From Piscicola geometra (Eukaryota > Annelida > Clitellata > Hirudinida > Piscicolidae), in assembly GCA_943735955.1 (NCBI GenBank), contig OX030959.1:8388106-8452105 (forward strand): a stretch of 64,000 nt of DNA, given 5' to 3'. Made by a program: the position numbers and the translations under genes. Numbering within the stretch: position 1 is the first letter of the stretch; each line of letters starts with the position of its first letter. Shown here one piece after another: positions 25,131 to 35,892 of the stretch. Under the pieces are notes generated by a model. That model had not been told where the DNA came from. It searched no databases and saw only the letters and a list, made by a program, of their open reading frames with translations.

Positions 25131-25928
25131 TTATAAATGGGCTTCAGAATAATAAATTTGAGTCAGTCTGATATTAAATAATAATACAAAATTAACCTGT
25201 ACGTCATCACGCAAACGATATACTCCACGTCGGGCCAAACTACTTGATTTCGAAATTCCATATACTTTGCACACAACTTGACATCGCATCCGATGGTAAC
25301 GATCTTCTCTACTCTCTTTCAGATTATTCAAAAAATTTTAATAAACAGTCATAGTCATAAAAGGTTCATCATGTAAATAATTTAAAATTGCAAATTACTC
25401 ACAAAGTAGGGGTCTTTATCAATATTTCTCATCATCTTCTTGACTAGAGTAATCATTGATATTCCCTTGAAGTCGTATCCCAAATAGACTCTGTCCCGCA
25501 CATCAGTACGATTGGGCACATTAGTAGCTTGTGTATAAGTATAATTGTTACTGTGACCACAAGCACTGGCGTAAGTTTTCGCTCTGGTCGCCAATCCATC
25601 ATCCCATTTCTGAATTAGTTACATTAATTCTTTAAAGTTTGAATAATCAAATATTGCCAGTATATTAAAAGATATAATTTTGAAACAATTAATTAAATAA
25701 AAACATTAATGCAAAGTTTGGAAAAAAATATTTTTTTTAAAAACTGCTTTCAGCTGTAATAACACTCACCAAGAAATAGGCAGCTTTCATCGAATTAAAT
25801 ATAATGTTATAGGAAAACAATTCTAAAGCCTTTGCTTTCTCTTCTCCGGTTAATTCTCCCTCTGAACGCTGATAAGCGCTGCAAACAATGCAAACAAGCA
25901 GGAAGAAAAAACTCCCGTTAGTGGCCAT
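25131..25928 (-). CDS. CAP-domain secreted protein, gene C (3 exons)
   Basis: Exons (in coding order) 25,928-25,770, 25,609-25,403 and 25,313-25,131, all phase 0, give about 182 residues. MATNGSFFFLLVCIVCSA is the signal peptide. Exon 2 begins KWDDGLATRAKTYASACGHS, the CAP/SCP helix with conserved W, LA and C-x-H; KMMRNIDKDPYF ends it. Exon 3 has RMRCQVVCKVYG, matching the C-terminal cysteine segment, and a VNFVLLFN strand. Splice sites: TTG|GTGAGT, ATTCAG|AA, TTT|GTGAGT and GAAAGAG|AG (exon 3 acceptor less certain). The HFTQ..W signature is absent. Best CAP match of the cluster; role (defence, reproduction or other) unknown. Confidence 0.75.
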
Positions 25929-25960
25929 CTTGAGTCTCTTGCCTATCTCTGCCAACTCAC

Positions 25961-25969
25961 TTATATAGA
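25961..25969 (-). promoter_or_regulatory. TATA box of CAP gene C
   Basis: On the minus strand CTATATAAG lies about 35 bp before the ATG, in the block shared by all CAP copies. The strongest TATA match of the three genes. Confidence 0.6.
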
Positions 25970-25979
25970 CATGGAAGGT

Positions 25980-27285
25980 CGTTTGCATTAACGACGCATT
26001 TCAGAGAGAGCTTGCATTTTCGATTGGAAATTCAATTCTTGAGTCAATAATGGTTTTAAAAAATTCATTTAAAAACTTATAAGCGTTAAAGTTGGAGCAT
26101 ATAAGAGTTTGGTGGATCGATAACTCAGGATTGACACATAAGAGCCTGAGTAGAATATTCAATAATATTCTATGGAAGTTTTCTATGCATTCAAAATCTT
26201 TTTCTTGATGAAATCTACTCACTGCTTTTTTAGCTTTATTTTATCATTAAAATCTATCTTGAGAAGTTCATATATGATATACCTAAATAATTCTAATTAT
26301 TTATAATTTTATTAATCGAACTACTTATATATAATAAAAATATAAATCGAACATTGTAGGATACATCTTTTTGAAATTTAAAAAATAAAAGTATAGAATT
26401 TGTTGATGTTTCTTTACTTTCAAACACAAAACACTTCAAGAGTACGGCCCCATGCACTAACCCTAGCCCCTCGCTTTCCCTTTTTCTTGGAAAAAGAAAA
26501 CCATGAAATTTCTCTTATTAGCACAATGGCGCAACCAACCGATTCGACACCAATCATTTAGAAATTTTGGAAGTTTATTGAAAATATTTTTATTTTTACA
26601 ATTTTTTATTTAAATTTAGGAATAATCAATAAATTAAAATCTGTAAAAAGTACTTACAAGATGTTTTCGGTTTACTTCAATAATATTTACCATGTCTGTT
26701 ATGATCTCGTCAAAAGTAAGATTTACAACCGAGGAAGAATAATAAACTCCTTTCAGACTCTTGTCGCTGCAAGTTTCAGTGATGTTTTCAGCTTTATCCT
26801 CCAAACTAGTATTGTGATAATCAGAAATTATTTTTTCTAATGTATAGCCTATACAGTATAGGCTATCTAATCTTGAAGATTATTTCATTTATTCACCACA
26901 GATAACATTTTCAAATGTACTGAGAAATGAATGCCAAATTGTAAATGAATAATTTAAAACTAGTTTAAAGGAAATTTCAGACAAACCAAAGAAGCAGAAG
27001 GTATGAGATCTCCAAGCTTCTTCAGTGTTCCATGTACCTGGACTTCGCTTAATGGAACTGCCTCTGTACACCATAGAGTGCTGCAATTAATGCAAACAAG
27101 CAGGAAGAACAAACTCACGTTAGTGGCCATCTTGAGTCTCTTGCCTATCTCTGCCAACTCACGCATATAGACGTGGAAGGTCGTTTTCATAAATGATTAA
27201 AATCTGAGAAAAGCTTGTTTTTCGATAAAAAGTTCGATTTTCCAGTCAATAATAGTCGCTAAAAGTATATGCTGAATATGGCATG
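25980..27285 (-). repeat. Inverted duplication arm 2 (CAP cluster)
   Basis: Reverse-strand counterpart of 10,603-11,987, including CAP pseudogene B and the gene C promoter. Similarity is high in coding and 5' flanks, lower in introns. Confidence 0.85.
26455..27130 (-). pseudogene. CAP-like pseudogene B
   Basis: Exon 1 (27,130-26,987, MATNVSLFFLLVCINCS..) is intact. Exon 2 (about 26,813-26,658, NTSLEDKAENITETCS..HL, then a good GTAAGT donor) has lost 8 bp at its start, including the CACAG acceptor and the conserved RW codons. Exon 3 (about 26,560-26,455) has lost its AAG|ATG acceptor (now TAAATG), and an internal deletion removes the cysteine segment and shifts the frame. The AATAAA signal is changed to AAGAAA. 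Paralogue of gene A; almost certainly dead unless a new acceptor is used. Confidence 0.75.
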
Positions 27286-27299
27286 AGGGGCGGAACAGG

Positions 27300-27515
27300 G
27301 TTGGCTAGGTGGCAATAGAAAAGTATTTTATTGAGTATCAAACTTTTTTTAAATGTTTGTTGATAAAAATATTAATAGTTGATACAAAAAAATTTGCACT
27401 ACAGTAAACAATACTAAATAGTATTGCTTTTACTGTATTGGTCGATACCGCTTCATTGATTCCAACCCTGGGAAGGACCTACCCAAGATTTTCCGCAGAT
27501 CGCCACCTCTGATTA
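27300..27515 (-). repeat. Repeat R copy 3
   Basis: TGGCAATAGAAAAGTATTTT..AATACTAAATAGTATTGC..TGATTCCAACCCTGG, ending CAGATCGCCACCTCTG. On the other strand it begins CAGAGGTGGCGATCTG. Confidence 0.65.
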
Positions 27516-27779
27516 ACACTGCAACATAAAAGCCATTGAAACAATGTTTTTACAAACCATTACTCAAAATTAACTTTTAAAATTATTTTAATACAAAGGA
27601 AAAACAAAAATAAGTTTAAAAGACTCTAAGAAATAAAAAATGTTATTTTAGATGACCCTTATAATAAAAAAACATGTTGCACAACTTTAAAGTGTAAATT
27701 CTGTAATATTCTGACTTTGAAATATTTTTATGGCTCTATATTGTCAGTTTAACTTTATAAAGTACACTCATTTAATCCC

Positions 27780-27965
27780 AGACTGAACGAACACTATCTT
27801 GTCAAGAGTTTCATTCGACATCCGACAGCGTGCGGCGTGCACTCAAAACTTGTGAAGCATCGCTGAGTAATCTTTCAACAGCAGCTGAACTGGTTAGTGT
27901 GGCAATGCGTTTGCGGAATGCCTCTGCAACTACTGGATATGCCAATAGATGGGTTAATCCAGATT
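27780..27965 (-). pseudogene. hAT dimerisation-domain fragment
   Basis: On the minus strand: YPVVAEAFRKRIATLTSSAA, then VERLLSDASQVLSARRTLSD. This is the hATC 'SSA..ER.FS.A....RR..L' motif. It ends in stops. It belongs to a hAT family different from A and B. 27,970-29,100 shows no recognisable gene or repeat. Confidence 0.8.
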
Positions 27966-29113
27966 GGGCTACAGACTTTGTGTCTTTCTATATTTAGGTT
28001 TTTAATTTCAAAAAAACTTGCTTTATGTATACTCATGTATGTATTATAGAGTATAATAATAATTTCAAACACAATAATTGTATTAATCTTTTTTAATTGA
28101 ACAAATAGTTTTTCAGATTATCAGTGAACGCTGACAGCCATAAAACTTCATCTAAAAAAAACAATATAAAATTTCTGAATTTAATTTTTGTTTAGTTTTC
28201 TTTTTTCCTTCTTTTTTTCACACAATTGTTACTATCTGCTGAAATAAATGAAAAATTTAAAATCAACTTTTTAAAATGGCGCCCGTAATGACGGCCATTT
28301 AAATCTCCGTAACATATTATTTTTCCCTAAAATAGCTATTTTTACTTCATTGAATGGTCTTTAAAAATAATTAAGTTAATATTCAATTACTTTTTAACGT
28401 TAAAACTTTAATTGTTTTAAAAGAACCCAGTATTGTAAAAAAAAATCTATATTAACAAGCAAATCATGATAGTGTATTAATGTCCCGATTACCATTATGA
28501 GAAATCGGGACAAACAGTGCTATTTTACTAGTTTAGAAACTTTATGAAATAAATTATTAGACGATGCTTATCTCAAAATACTCTTTATTCAATGCATTCT
28601 TCAATTAATATTATAAAAATACTACAAAAACTACTGTAAATTCGTGAAACCTAGTTTTAGGTGAATCGGGACATTTGTGTAAACGTCATGGTGTGCATGA
28701 TATAAAATAATGATATAGTTTTACGAAAAATAAACATAAGAGCCCAATATTTAAAAAAAATTTTTTTTACTTATGAAATGTATTTTGAAAAAAAATAAAT
28801 TATATTACTCACTTGTTGCTTAATAAATCGCGATGATCAGCGAGACGCTAAAATCAGAACAGAAACTGTTGGAATGAACAAAAGAGCCAAAAACTCATAT
28901 AAATTGAGTATTCTAAAATCAAGAGAAGTAAAAATACTTTTTTTAAATATTTCTATGACTGAATAAATCAAACCGGATAGAACTAACTAAAACATAAATC
29001 TAAATATTTAATATTTGAGATTTGTAAAAGAAATTTAAGACGTGCGTTTTTAGCCTATTTCCAATTTTTAAATAGCTAGAAAGTATAATATTGTAGTATT
29101 TATTATGAATATT

Positions 29114-30316
29114 TTAAATGGATAATATTTTTTTCTTCCTTTTTTTCAAAAAAAATGTATACAGTCTTTGATACGATTTTTCATTTCGGTAAGCCAAATC
29201 TTTGACCGCTCCATATTCAACTGAACTAAGACTTCCATAAAAAGTTAAAATTGAGTTATGCGGAAACGCAGACTTTAATTCTGGTGAACATTGAAGATCA
29301 ATGACTTCTAACTGACATTGCTCAGGTACGGATTCTACAGCCACAAGAGAAAGGGTCACGGATGAAGTTGAATAAATCCTTATCCTCCCTGAATGCATCA
29401 AAACGTTCATTAAATTCCTTTAGTAACGCTTCACAACTATCGTGGTATTTATTAAAGTCTCACTGGTATTCCTTCTGAAAAGCTGAAAAAATAGGAAAAT
29501 GACATAAATTACCAGATTGCAGATGGGTGTCTGTTGGAATTCCTAAGTCTCGCAAATGTGATCGCAGATGAGCAACAAGTCCAAATTCTTAACCAGTCAT
29601 GGCGGGTGCACCGTCAGAGTAACACAACAGAGCTTTGGCCACTGAACGTTAAGGTTTTCAAGAACAGATTTAACTCCTCCAAAAATATCTGCACCAGTCA
29701 TATGTCCACGTAGTGATGCCATTTCTGCTAATTCCTGAGTTAATTTACAGTTCTCATCCACCGCACGAACAAAAACCAGAAGCTGTGCTGTGCCATCTAA
29801 GGCAATTGAAAAATAATTGCAAATGGCAAGCTTGTCACGCAACTATTCACAAACGTCGTTGGATAAATCAACCACCCCGCGCTGGATTGTCATCCGTGAC
29901 AATGGCACTTTGTTGAACAGGTCTGTTTTCTCAAGACAGACTTCTTTGCAAATAGCTTGCATGTAGTTTTTGACGAAATCACCATCAGTAAATGGTCGAG
30001 ACGATCGCGCAATAATCTGTGCTACGGCACAACCGGCACGAACAAAAGTCTTATTTTCATTAACTTTTTTGGTAAAAAAATTTTGCTCAGATGACAATCT
30101 TTTTACAAGTTGATCAATTTTATTTTTTCTAGCTTCGCCTTTCACATCATCAAATGTAGCAGCGTGTTTGGTTTCATAATGTCTTTTGCAATTGCAGTCT
30201 TTCATTACAGTTACGAACTCGCGACAAATTAGGCACAAAGCTGTTCCGTTGAAATGCTGCATTTGTCCATTCTTCATAAAACTGACGATTTTCTGCTTCA
30301 ATTTTACGCTTTGACA
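29114..30316 (-). pseudogene. hAT transposase pseudogene (GTF2IRD2-like)
   Basis: Start MSKRKIEAENRQFYEEWTNA at 30,316, then a frame break. ALCLICREFVTVMKDCNCKR and HYETKHA form the BED-like zinc finger. NFFTKKVNENKTFVRAGCAV and FTDGDFVKNYMQAICKEV follow, then a stop near 29,843 and continuation YFSIALDGTAQLLVFVRAVD and LRGHMTGADIFGGVK. A distal piece (29,410-29,114, ESVPEQCQLEVIDLQCSPEL) precedes where hATC should be. These blocks are specific to the Charlie-type hAT lineage that gave rise to vertebrate GTF2IRD2. Several frame breaks make it a pseudogene. Confidence 0.85.
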
Positions 30317-30538
30317 TTCTTATTAAATTAAAATAACTCAATTATCGCTCGTTGTTGTTGTTTCAATCGTTTTATATTAAGAATGTGAAAAAAGTACTAT
30401 TAAAAAAAGATGGGCGGATGCGTCGATTTAAAATTCTGTTAGGGCCGCAAATAGCCAAAATGGACTAGTTGTCTGGGGGCCGCATAAAACAGGCCGGTGA
30501 GCCGCATGCGGCCCGCCGGCCGCGGGTTGTGAACCTCT
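29114..30538 (-). mobile_element. hAT element, GTF2IRD2/ZBED-like, 5' end preserved
   Basis: The minus-strand terminus at 30,538 is CAGAGGTTCACAACCCGCGG, a classic hAT end, followed by GC-rich GGCCGGCGGGCCGCATGCGG. Broken ORFs then run leftward. It inserted in the CR1-type LINE fragment that continues at 30,539. The other end was not found. Confidence 0.75.
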
Positions 30539-31236
30539 GGTTTAGAGAGAGTGACGAGGGAGAAGGCAAAACTAAAGAAGGAAGGGATAGTAAAGACTTT
30601 GATTTTTTATTGAAATATATGAGTTCAAATTTGTCCGGATTAAGTTTGAGAAACATAGAAGAAGCCCAAGAGATTATAGATTGAAGACAGAGAGTTATTT
30701 TATTAACAGTAAGGTCAAGAAAAGAGTCAGTGAAAGATGTATAAATATAGGAGTTGTCAGCATAAATTTGACTGTTTAAAGAAGATGAATAAATAATATT
30801 AGGTAGTTCTGAGGTATAGAGAATAAAAAGTAAGGGACCAAGGATTGAGCCCTGTGGAACACCATAAGATAAAGAAACAGAAGAAGAACGAGAAGATTCA
30901 ATTGATACATAGGAAGTTCGCTCAGAAAAGTATGATTTAAGCCAGATAAGGGAGGAACCAGAAATATTAAAGGAAGAATCTAAAACATTCAATAAAAGAG
31001 TATGGTCGACAGTGTCAAAAGCAGATGAAAAGTCAAGGCATTAAAGAAGAGTTGATGCATTAGAATCAGAAGTTAAAATAAGGTCATTATAGAGTTTAAG
31101 TAAAGCAGTTTCAGTGGAGTGGCCAATTCTGAAACCAGATTGAAAGGAAGGAAGAAGTGAGTTTTTTTCTAGATAGAAGATTAATTGTTGAGAAGTAACT
31201 TTTTCAAGGACCTTAGAAAGAAAGGAAAGGTTAGAT
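30539..31236 (-). pseudogene. CR1-type LINE reverse transcriptase fragment
   Basis: Minus strand: [40 protein letters not shown], an in-frame stop, then FSSAFDTVDHTLLLNVLDSS, LSYGVPQGSILGPLLFILYT, YADNSYIYTSF (YADD changed to YADN) and LKLNPDKFELIYF. Left end truncated by the hAT at 30,538; right end abuts a TIR element. Confidence 0.88.
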
Positions 31237-32095
31237 ACTGGCTACGGGCTCGGCACTCAGATGTGTAAAAGTTATCGCGTATATTTTAATGGTTGAAATT
31301 ATCTTTTATTTGTATTTTGATAATTTATATTTTTGATGTATTATATTTTTATTAACTATAATCATAAATATAATCAAGGAAAACGTGTAAAAAGTATATT
31401 TCATCCATTTAAACCCTAAACGTAACCATAACTCTAAACTCAATCTAAATCTTAACCCCAACCTCAACTCGAAACTTAATCTTAATCTTAACTGTTACCC
31501 TTCTTGGCCGCCGCTTTTAACCGTTTATGATTTTGTTGAATAGTTTGTCTTCAGATCCAATAATTTTGTTTATTTACTTTTCGTAAGGATCTGAAGACAT
31601 ATCTGTTTAACACATTTATTTACGAGCGCTCTTGAATTTGAAGAAAGAGCGCTATAGAAAGCTATTTGATTAATTGATTGATTGATACCCTAAAGTTTAG
31701 GGCCTAAACTTAACCTTAATCTTAACCCTAACCCATGCATCTAAATATTTATGAAAAATTCCTAAAGTAAATATTCATAATATTTTAATAAAAATGAATT
31801 AAATAAAATATTCAGAATACTTAGTTTATCATTAATTCAAAATGACGGGGAATCGAACTTGGATTGTATGAAACACATATAGAGCGCTAACCGTTTAACT
31901 AAGCAAACAATTTAACACACTGTTAATAATTTTATGTTCAGCTAATTAACAAAAATATTTCAAAATATAATCTATGATGAAAAATACATTAAAATTAAAA
32001 AAAGCACTAAATAAATTGGGTTTTCAAAAATAATTTATTTATTAATATATACGCGATAACTTTTACTCATTTGAGTGCCGGACTCGTAGCTGGTG
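31237..32095. mobile_element. TIR element with telomere-like interior
   Basis: Ends: CTACGGGCTCGGCACTCAGA (left) and, other strand, CTACGAGTCCGGCACTCAAA (right). The match continues through GTAAAAGTTATCGCGTATAT, about 45 bp in all. CTGG flanks both sides, a possible 4-bp duplication. Inside, 31,425-31,500 and 31,705-31,735 hold degenerate CCTAAC/CTTAAC runs resembling telomeric repeat. There is no ORF. Lies about 100 bp upstream of the RING gene ATG. Confidence 0.7.
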
Positions 32096-32191
32096 TCAGT
32101 GGTGGTTTGGTGTGATAGCCGTCCAGTCTTCGTCTCTTTAGTACGTGCCTTTGGGTTCTTAGGCACCTACTGCTAACTATCAGTTGTGGCT

Positions 32192-34043
32192 ATGATGAAC
32201 TTGTCTTCAGATTTCGAGTACGCTTCTAAGCTACAGAGTGAAGAGTACAGCCTAATAAACGACTCAGCGATAGCCTATCTCATACAGGTATATTTTAATT
32301 TTCGAAACTCATGTGAATTGTTTATAGTTATTATAATTATCATAATTATATTATAATCTATTTCATTTGCAAGGAACAACTCGACTCGGAAAATCTCTAC
32401 AGTTCTTTGGTTGGTTTTTTATGCAAGCTTCAAACTATTTAACTTCTTTTCAAAGTATTTAACAGAAAGAATTTAAATTCATTTGTTTAAAACTATAGCT
32501 ATATCTTAATATATCTAAATAAAAGAAAACATAAAAGTGTTAAACATTCAAATATCTTTACAATAGTACAATTATTCAACAATATTAATTACATTTTTTT
32601 ATTTGTGTCATTATATAATTTATATTTATCAAAAATGTGTCATCTTTTCTGATATATTCTTCAACTACTCTTGTAGACAAATCTCTAATTATCACCACAA
32701 CAGGATCCCTCTCATTTTTCTCGCAGTCTTCAGTCTAGACAGTTTCTCAGACAACAAGTGTTTGATCACTCCAGCCATCATATGCCATCCTACACACACA
32801 GGAGGCTTTACACTGATAACTACGAGGTTTGCTTGGACAATTCTCTGCTGCCTATACAGTATAGGCTATACTTTTTACAAATACACACACAAAAAGGAAC
32901 TCTTAAGACTTGGTGAGAGGATGGGTGATGCTGGTGAGAAAGGCTTGAGGAAGGAGGAGCTTGAACTTCTGCCTACATTCCAGTATCCAGGTCGATATGC
33001 GAACAGACTACACAACGACACACCACTCTCTAATGATGCATCCATCTCTGGAACAACAAGTGTTAACAGCATGAACTCATCTGAAAGTGATTGCCTCATT
33101 GTCGAGAGCAGTCCTTCTTGCAGTAACAACAGCACAAGTTGTACTTTCTCCACTGACACTACCTTATCTTGCAGCCACAAAGGCTCATCTAACAGCAGCA
33201 ATAATGCAGTCGATGAAAGACTTTTTGTTAGTGACGAACTCACTTCATCCACCAGTACCGACCTCACTTCATCCACCAGTACCAACCTCACTTCATCCAC
33301 CAGTACCGACCTCACTTCATCTTCCAACAACAACGTCACGTCTTCCATTGACACCAATGACTCCACAGGCAGCAGCAAGAACTCTTCGGAGGCTGCGACA
33401 CCAAGCACCAAGCTGAACTACAACAAGATAGTCTTCCGAGAGGATGACGCTGACGATGACGTGTGCTTCGTCGAGCAGTGGGAAGTGGTGCATTCACAAA
33501 AAAAGACCAACAATCTCACGAACATCAACATCAACATCTACAACTACAACCTCCACTCCACCCAGTCATCTGAGAATTCCTGTGACAACACCACTTCTTC
33601 CCAAAGTGTTCCCAGAGAAGATGCTGCCACAAAAACTAACAGTTTAAATCATCTTCATAACAGCCACCACGTCAACCAAACTTGCTCATCTAAAAACAAT
33701 TACAACAACTGCAAAAATACTTTGAATGCAGTTGCGAATGAGGGGGGTGCGGATGCTCGAAGGAGTGAAGAGGTGTGTGAGGTGTGTCTGAGTGGCTATG
33801 AGGAAGGCGACTTGTTGAGGACTCTGCCCTGCTTGCACCACTTCCATGCGCCCTGCATCGACCCTTGGATCATGGTAGGCTTCCTCCCCTTATTTGATCT
33901 TTGAGGTATTTTAAGATCAGCAGAATTAGTGTTTATCATACTTTTTTAAAGTCTATTCAAGTGTTACCATTCTCTCACAGAGCAATGCTGTGTGTCCGAA
34001 TTGCCGTTTTGTAATCAGGGAGGGCTTATCTTTGCAACAGTGA
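32192..34043 (+). CDS. RING-H2 E3 ubiquitin ligase, RNF38/RNF44-like (4 exons)
   Basis: Predicted exons 32,192-32,287, 32,704-32,826, 32,897-33,874 and 33,981-34,043, all phase 0, give about 419 residues. The N-terminus DFEYASKLQSEEYS..DSAIAYLIQ resembles ubiquitin-binding MIU/UIM-like helices. The exon 2/3 junction creates NYEELLRLGERMGDA, then KGLRKEELELLPTFQY, the helix block seen in RNF38/RNF44-type ligases. A Ser/Thr/Asn-rich linker of about 240 residues follows, with a 24-bp repeat (33,240-33,325, TSSTSTDL). RING-H2: CEVC-x14-CLHHFHAPC-x10-CPNC, completed by exon 4; stop after SLQQ. Intron 2 is only 70 nt. A candidate poly(A) signal is AATAAA at 34,573. The long linker between helix and RING is unusual. 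Confidence 0.82.
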
Positions 34044-34650
34044 TCATCACTTTATTTTATTAATTAGTTATTTTTAATTATTCGATTACTCAATCAAGTG
34101 GTTCAATAAGTACCTCTCAACAATGAGAGACTTAAGCTGATCATTAGAAATGGAAGAATGCATTTTTCTATTGCTTTATTTTCAAGATAATCATTTGAAC
34201 CAGCAATCACAAAATTTAAGAATCTTTTTTCTCTGTTTTCTTTTTCAGAATTTCACTTGGCAAGTAGTTTCTTTTTAGAAGATCTTTTTACTTTTCATAC
34301 TTTTTAGGTATTATCCTATATTTTAAAATAGTAGCAAAAAATTATTATGCTATTTAAATCACATGTTACAATGTAAAATGTGATTGAAATAGCATAATAA
34401 TTGTTAACAAATAATTTTAATGTAACATTATTACATAGCATCTTGAAGGCTATTGATGTTTAATTTATCTGAATATTTGAATTCAAGTCTGTCCTACAGC
34501 TGTTTTCGAGCTAACTAACTGCACTCCAAATTTTGTGTTTTTGTGTTATTTTGGATTCTAGTTAGCATTTGAAATAAACCATTCAACAATTTTTCCAACT
34601 GTGCGCTTCTGAAATACATTGTCTCTGCCAATATTCCAGAGCAAAAAAGA
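34044..34650 (+). other. Probable 3' UTR and intergenic DNA
   Basis: AT-rich and non-coding. AATAAA at 34,573-34,578 could end the RING transcript. 34,350-34,400 contains an imperfect hairpin (ATTATGCTATTTAAATCACA, then TGTGATTGAAATAGCATAAT). Confidence 0.4.
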
Positions 34651-34654
34651 GAAA

Positions 34655-35325
34655 AATAAATAAAATTAATTTCTATAGCGCTATATACGGAGTGAAAGCG
34701 CTCTCAGGTACTTAATGGAATGAAATAAAATAATAGTAATAAATTAAACCATGAAATAAATGACTGAGTAAATGACTGCAAATTAATGATCAAGTGAATA
34801 AGTTAATGAGATAAGACAAAATAAGAGAAAAAATGATTAATTATATGCTAGTTGAAAGAAATAAGTTTTTTGTTTCTTTTGTGTTTTGTTTCTTGAATAT
34901 TGTTAGGGATGTGCTGTTTCTGATGTGTGGTGGTAGGCTGTTCCTAGATTGATGGTGATGAGTGGCGGAATGCACGGTTGGCTATGTTGGTTCTTACAGG
35001 AGCTTTAAGTAATGTCGTAGTGGATGATGAACGAAGATGTTTATTGCTGTTTTTGATGGTGATTAGGTTTCTGAGATGTTGTAAGTGTTTTAAAAGTGAT
35101 GGTGGCAATTTTGAAGGGAATGCGAAATTTAACCGGAAGCCAGTGTAGACTTTTAAATTTTTAGATGAACTGGTATGTTGAATAGGTGTTATGATGTTTA
35201 AGGCGATTCGAGCGCCTTTGTTCATGATTCGTTTGAGTCGAATTTCTTGTTGTTTATGAATGTTGTATAGTATACTATTATGATAGTTTAACCTTGATAT
35301 TAGAGAAGCATCTGATGAGTGATGA
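34655..35325 (-). pseudogene. LINE 3' end, minus strand
   Basis: ORF 35,225-34,944 (MNKGARIALNIITPIQHTSS.., LPPSLLKHLQHLRNLITIKN, then NIANRAFRHSSPSI) and following SLGTAYHHTSE show the C-terminal tail of a CR1/L2-like ORF2. The 3' untranslated part carries the motif ATTTCTATAGCGCT shared with LINE tails at 31,640, 41,470 and 45,075. Confidence 0.7.
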
Positions 35326-35349
35326 AGTTGTTGATAGGAATGGTCTGAT

Positions 35350-35892
35350 TGCTTTAAGATGATAATTACAACTTAACTCCAGCAAAACTGAAGTTATCTG
35401 GCTCTCATCCCGTCGAAACTCTGTTCACACTCCCAAAGATCCAGTTCGCATTTGTCAGAACGAGATAATTCCTTCCGAAAGTGTCAGAAACCTAGGAGTT
35501 TATCTCGACAAAGACCTCACCATGACGACACACATCAACAAGATGACTCAAACCTGCTTTGCTTCTTTACGCCAAATACGATCCATAAGATGGTTATTGA
35601 CCAAGGACTCACTGAGAACTTTGGCTTCTGCCTTGGTTCTCAGTCAAATTGGCTATGGCAATATCATTTTTACTGGGTTGCCAATGACACAGCTTCCAAA
35701 AATTCAGTCTATAATCAACACCACAGCTAGGCTCATAACAGGTGCTAGAAAGTATGATCACATCAGCCCTGTTCTCATGGAGCTTCACTGGCTTCGTGTT
35801 GAAAACAGAATTGAATACAAAAACATCTTGTTAATGCACAAGTGTCTGTCTAATGAGTGCCCAGATTATTTGTCGAGTAGCATTGTCATGAG
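35350..35892 (+). pseudogene. LINE reverse transcriptase C-terminal half, part 1
   Basis: LNSSKTEVIWLSSRRNSVHT, SESVRNLGVYLDKDLTMTTH, NTTARLITGARKYDHISPVL and ELHWLRVENRIEYKNILLMH: the post-catalytic region of a CR1-group LINE. One frame change occurs near 35,520. It is interrupted at SSIVM by hAT A1 and resumes in frame at 40,143. Confidence 0.88.
35885..35892. other. 8-bp target duplication of hAT A1 (left)
   Basis: GTCATGAG, repeated at 40,135-40,142. Removing the element plus one copy restores the LINE frame (..SSIVM|RASLPQ..). Confidence 0.95.

Noticed and set aside
31425..31740. True chromosome end or telomeric array
   Set aside because: Repeats are short and degenerate and sit inside a TIR element between genes and transposons.
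33087..33647. ORFs overlapping the RING gene in other frames and strand
   Set aside because: Shadows of the Ser/Thr-rich coding sequence with no independent motifs.
32603..33904. Single-exon 433-residue reading of the RING gene
   Set aside because: Its first 90 residues are hydrophobic intron-like sequence and it stops before the last two RING cysteines; the four-exon model fits the family.
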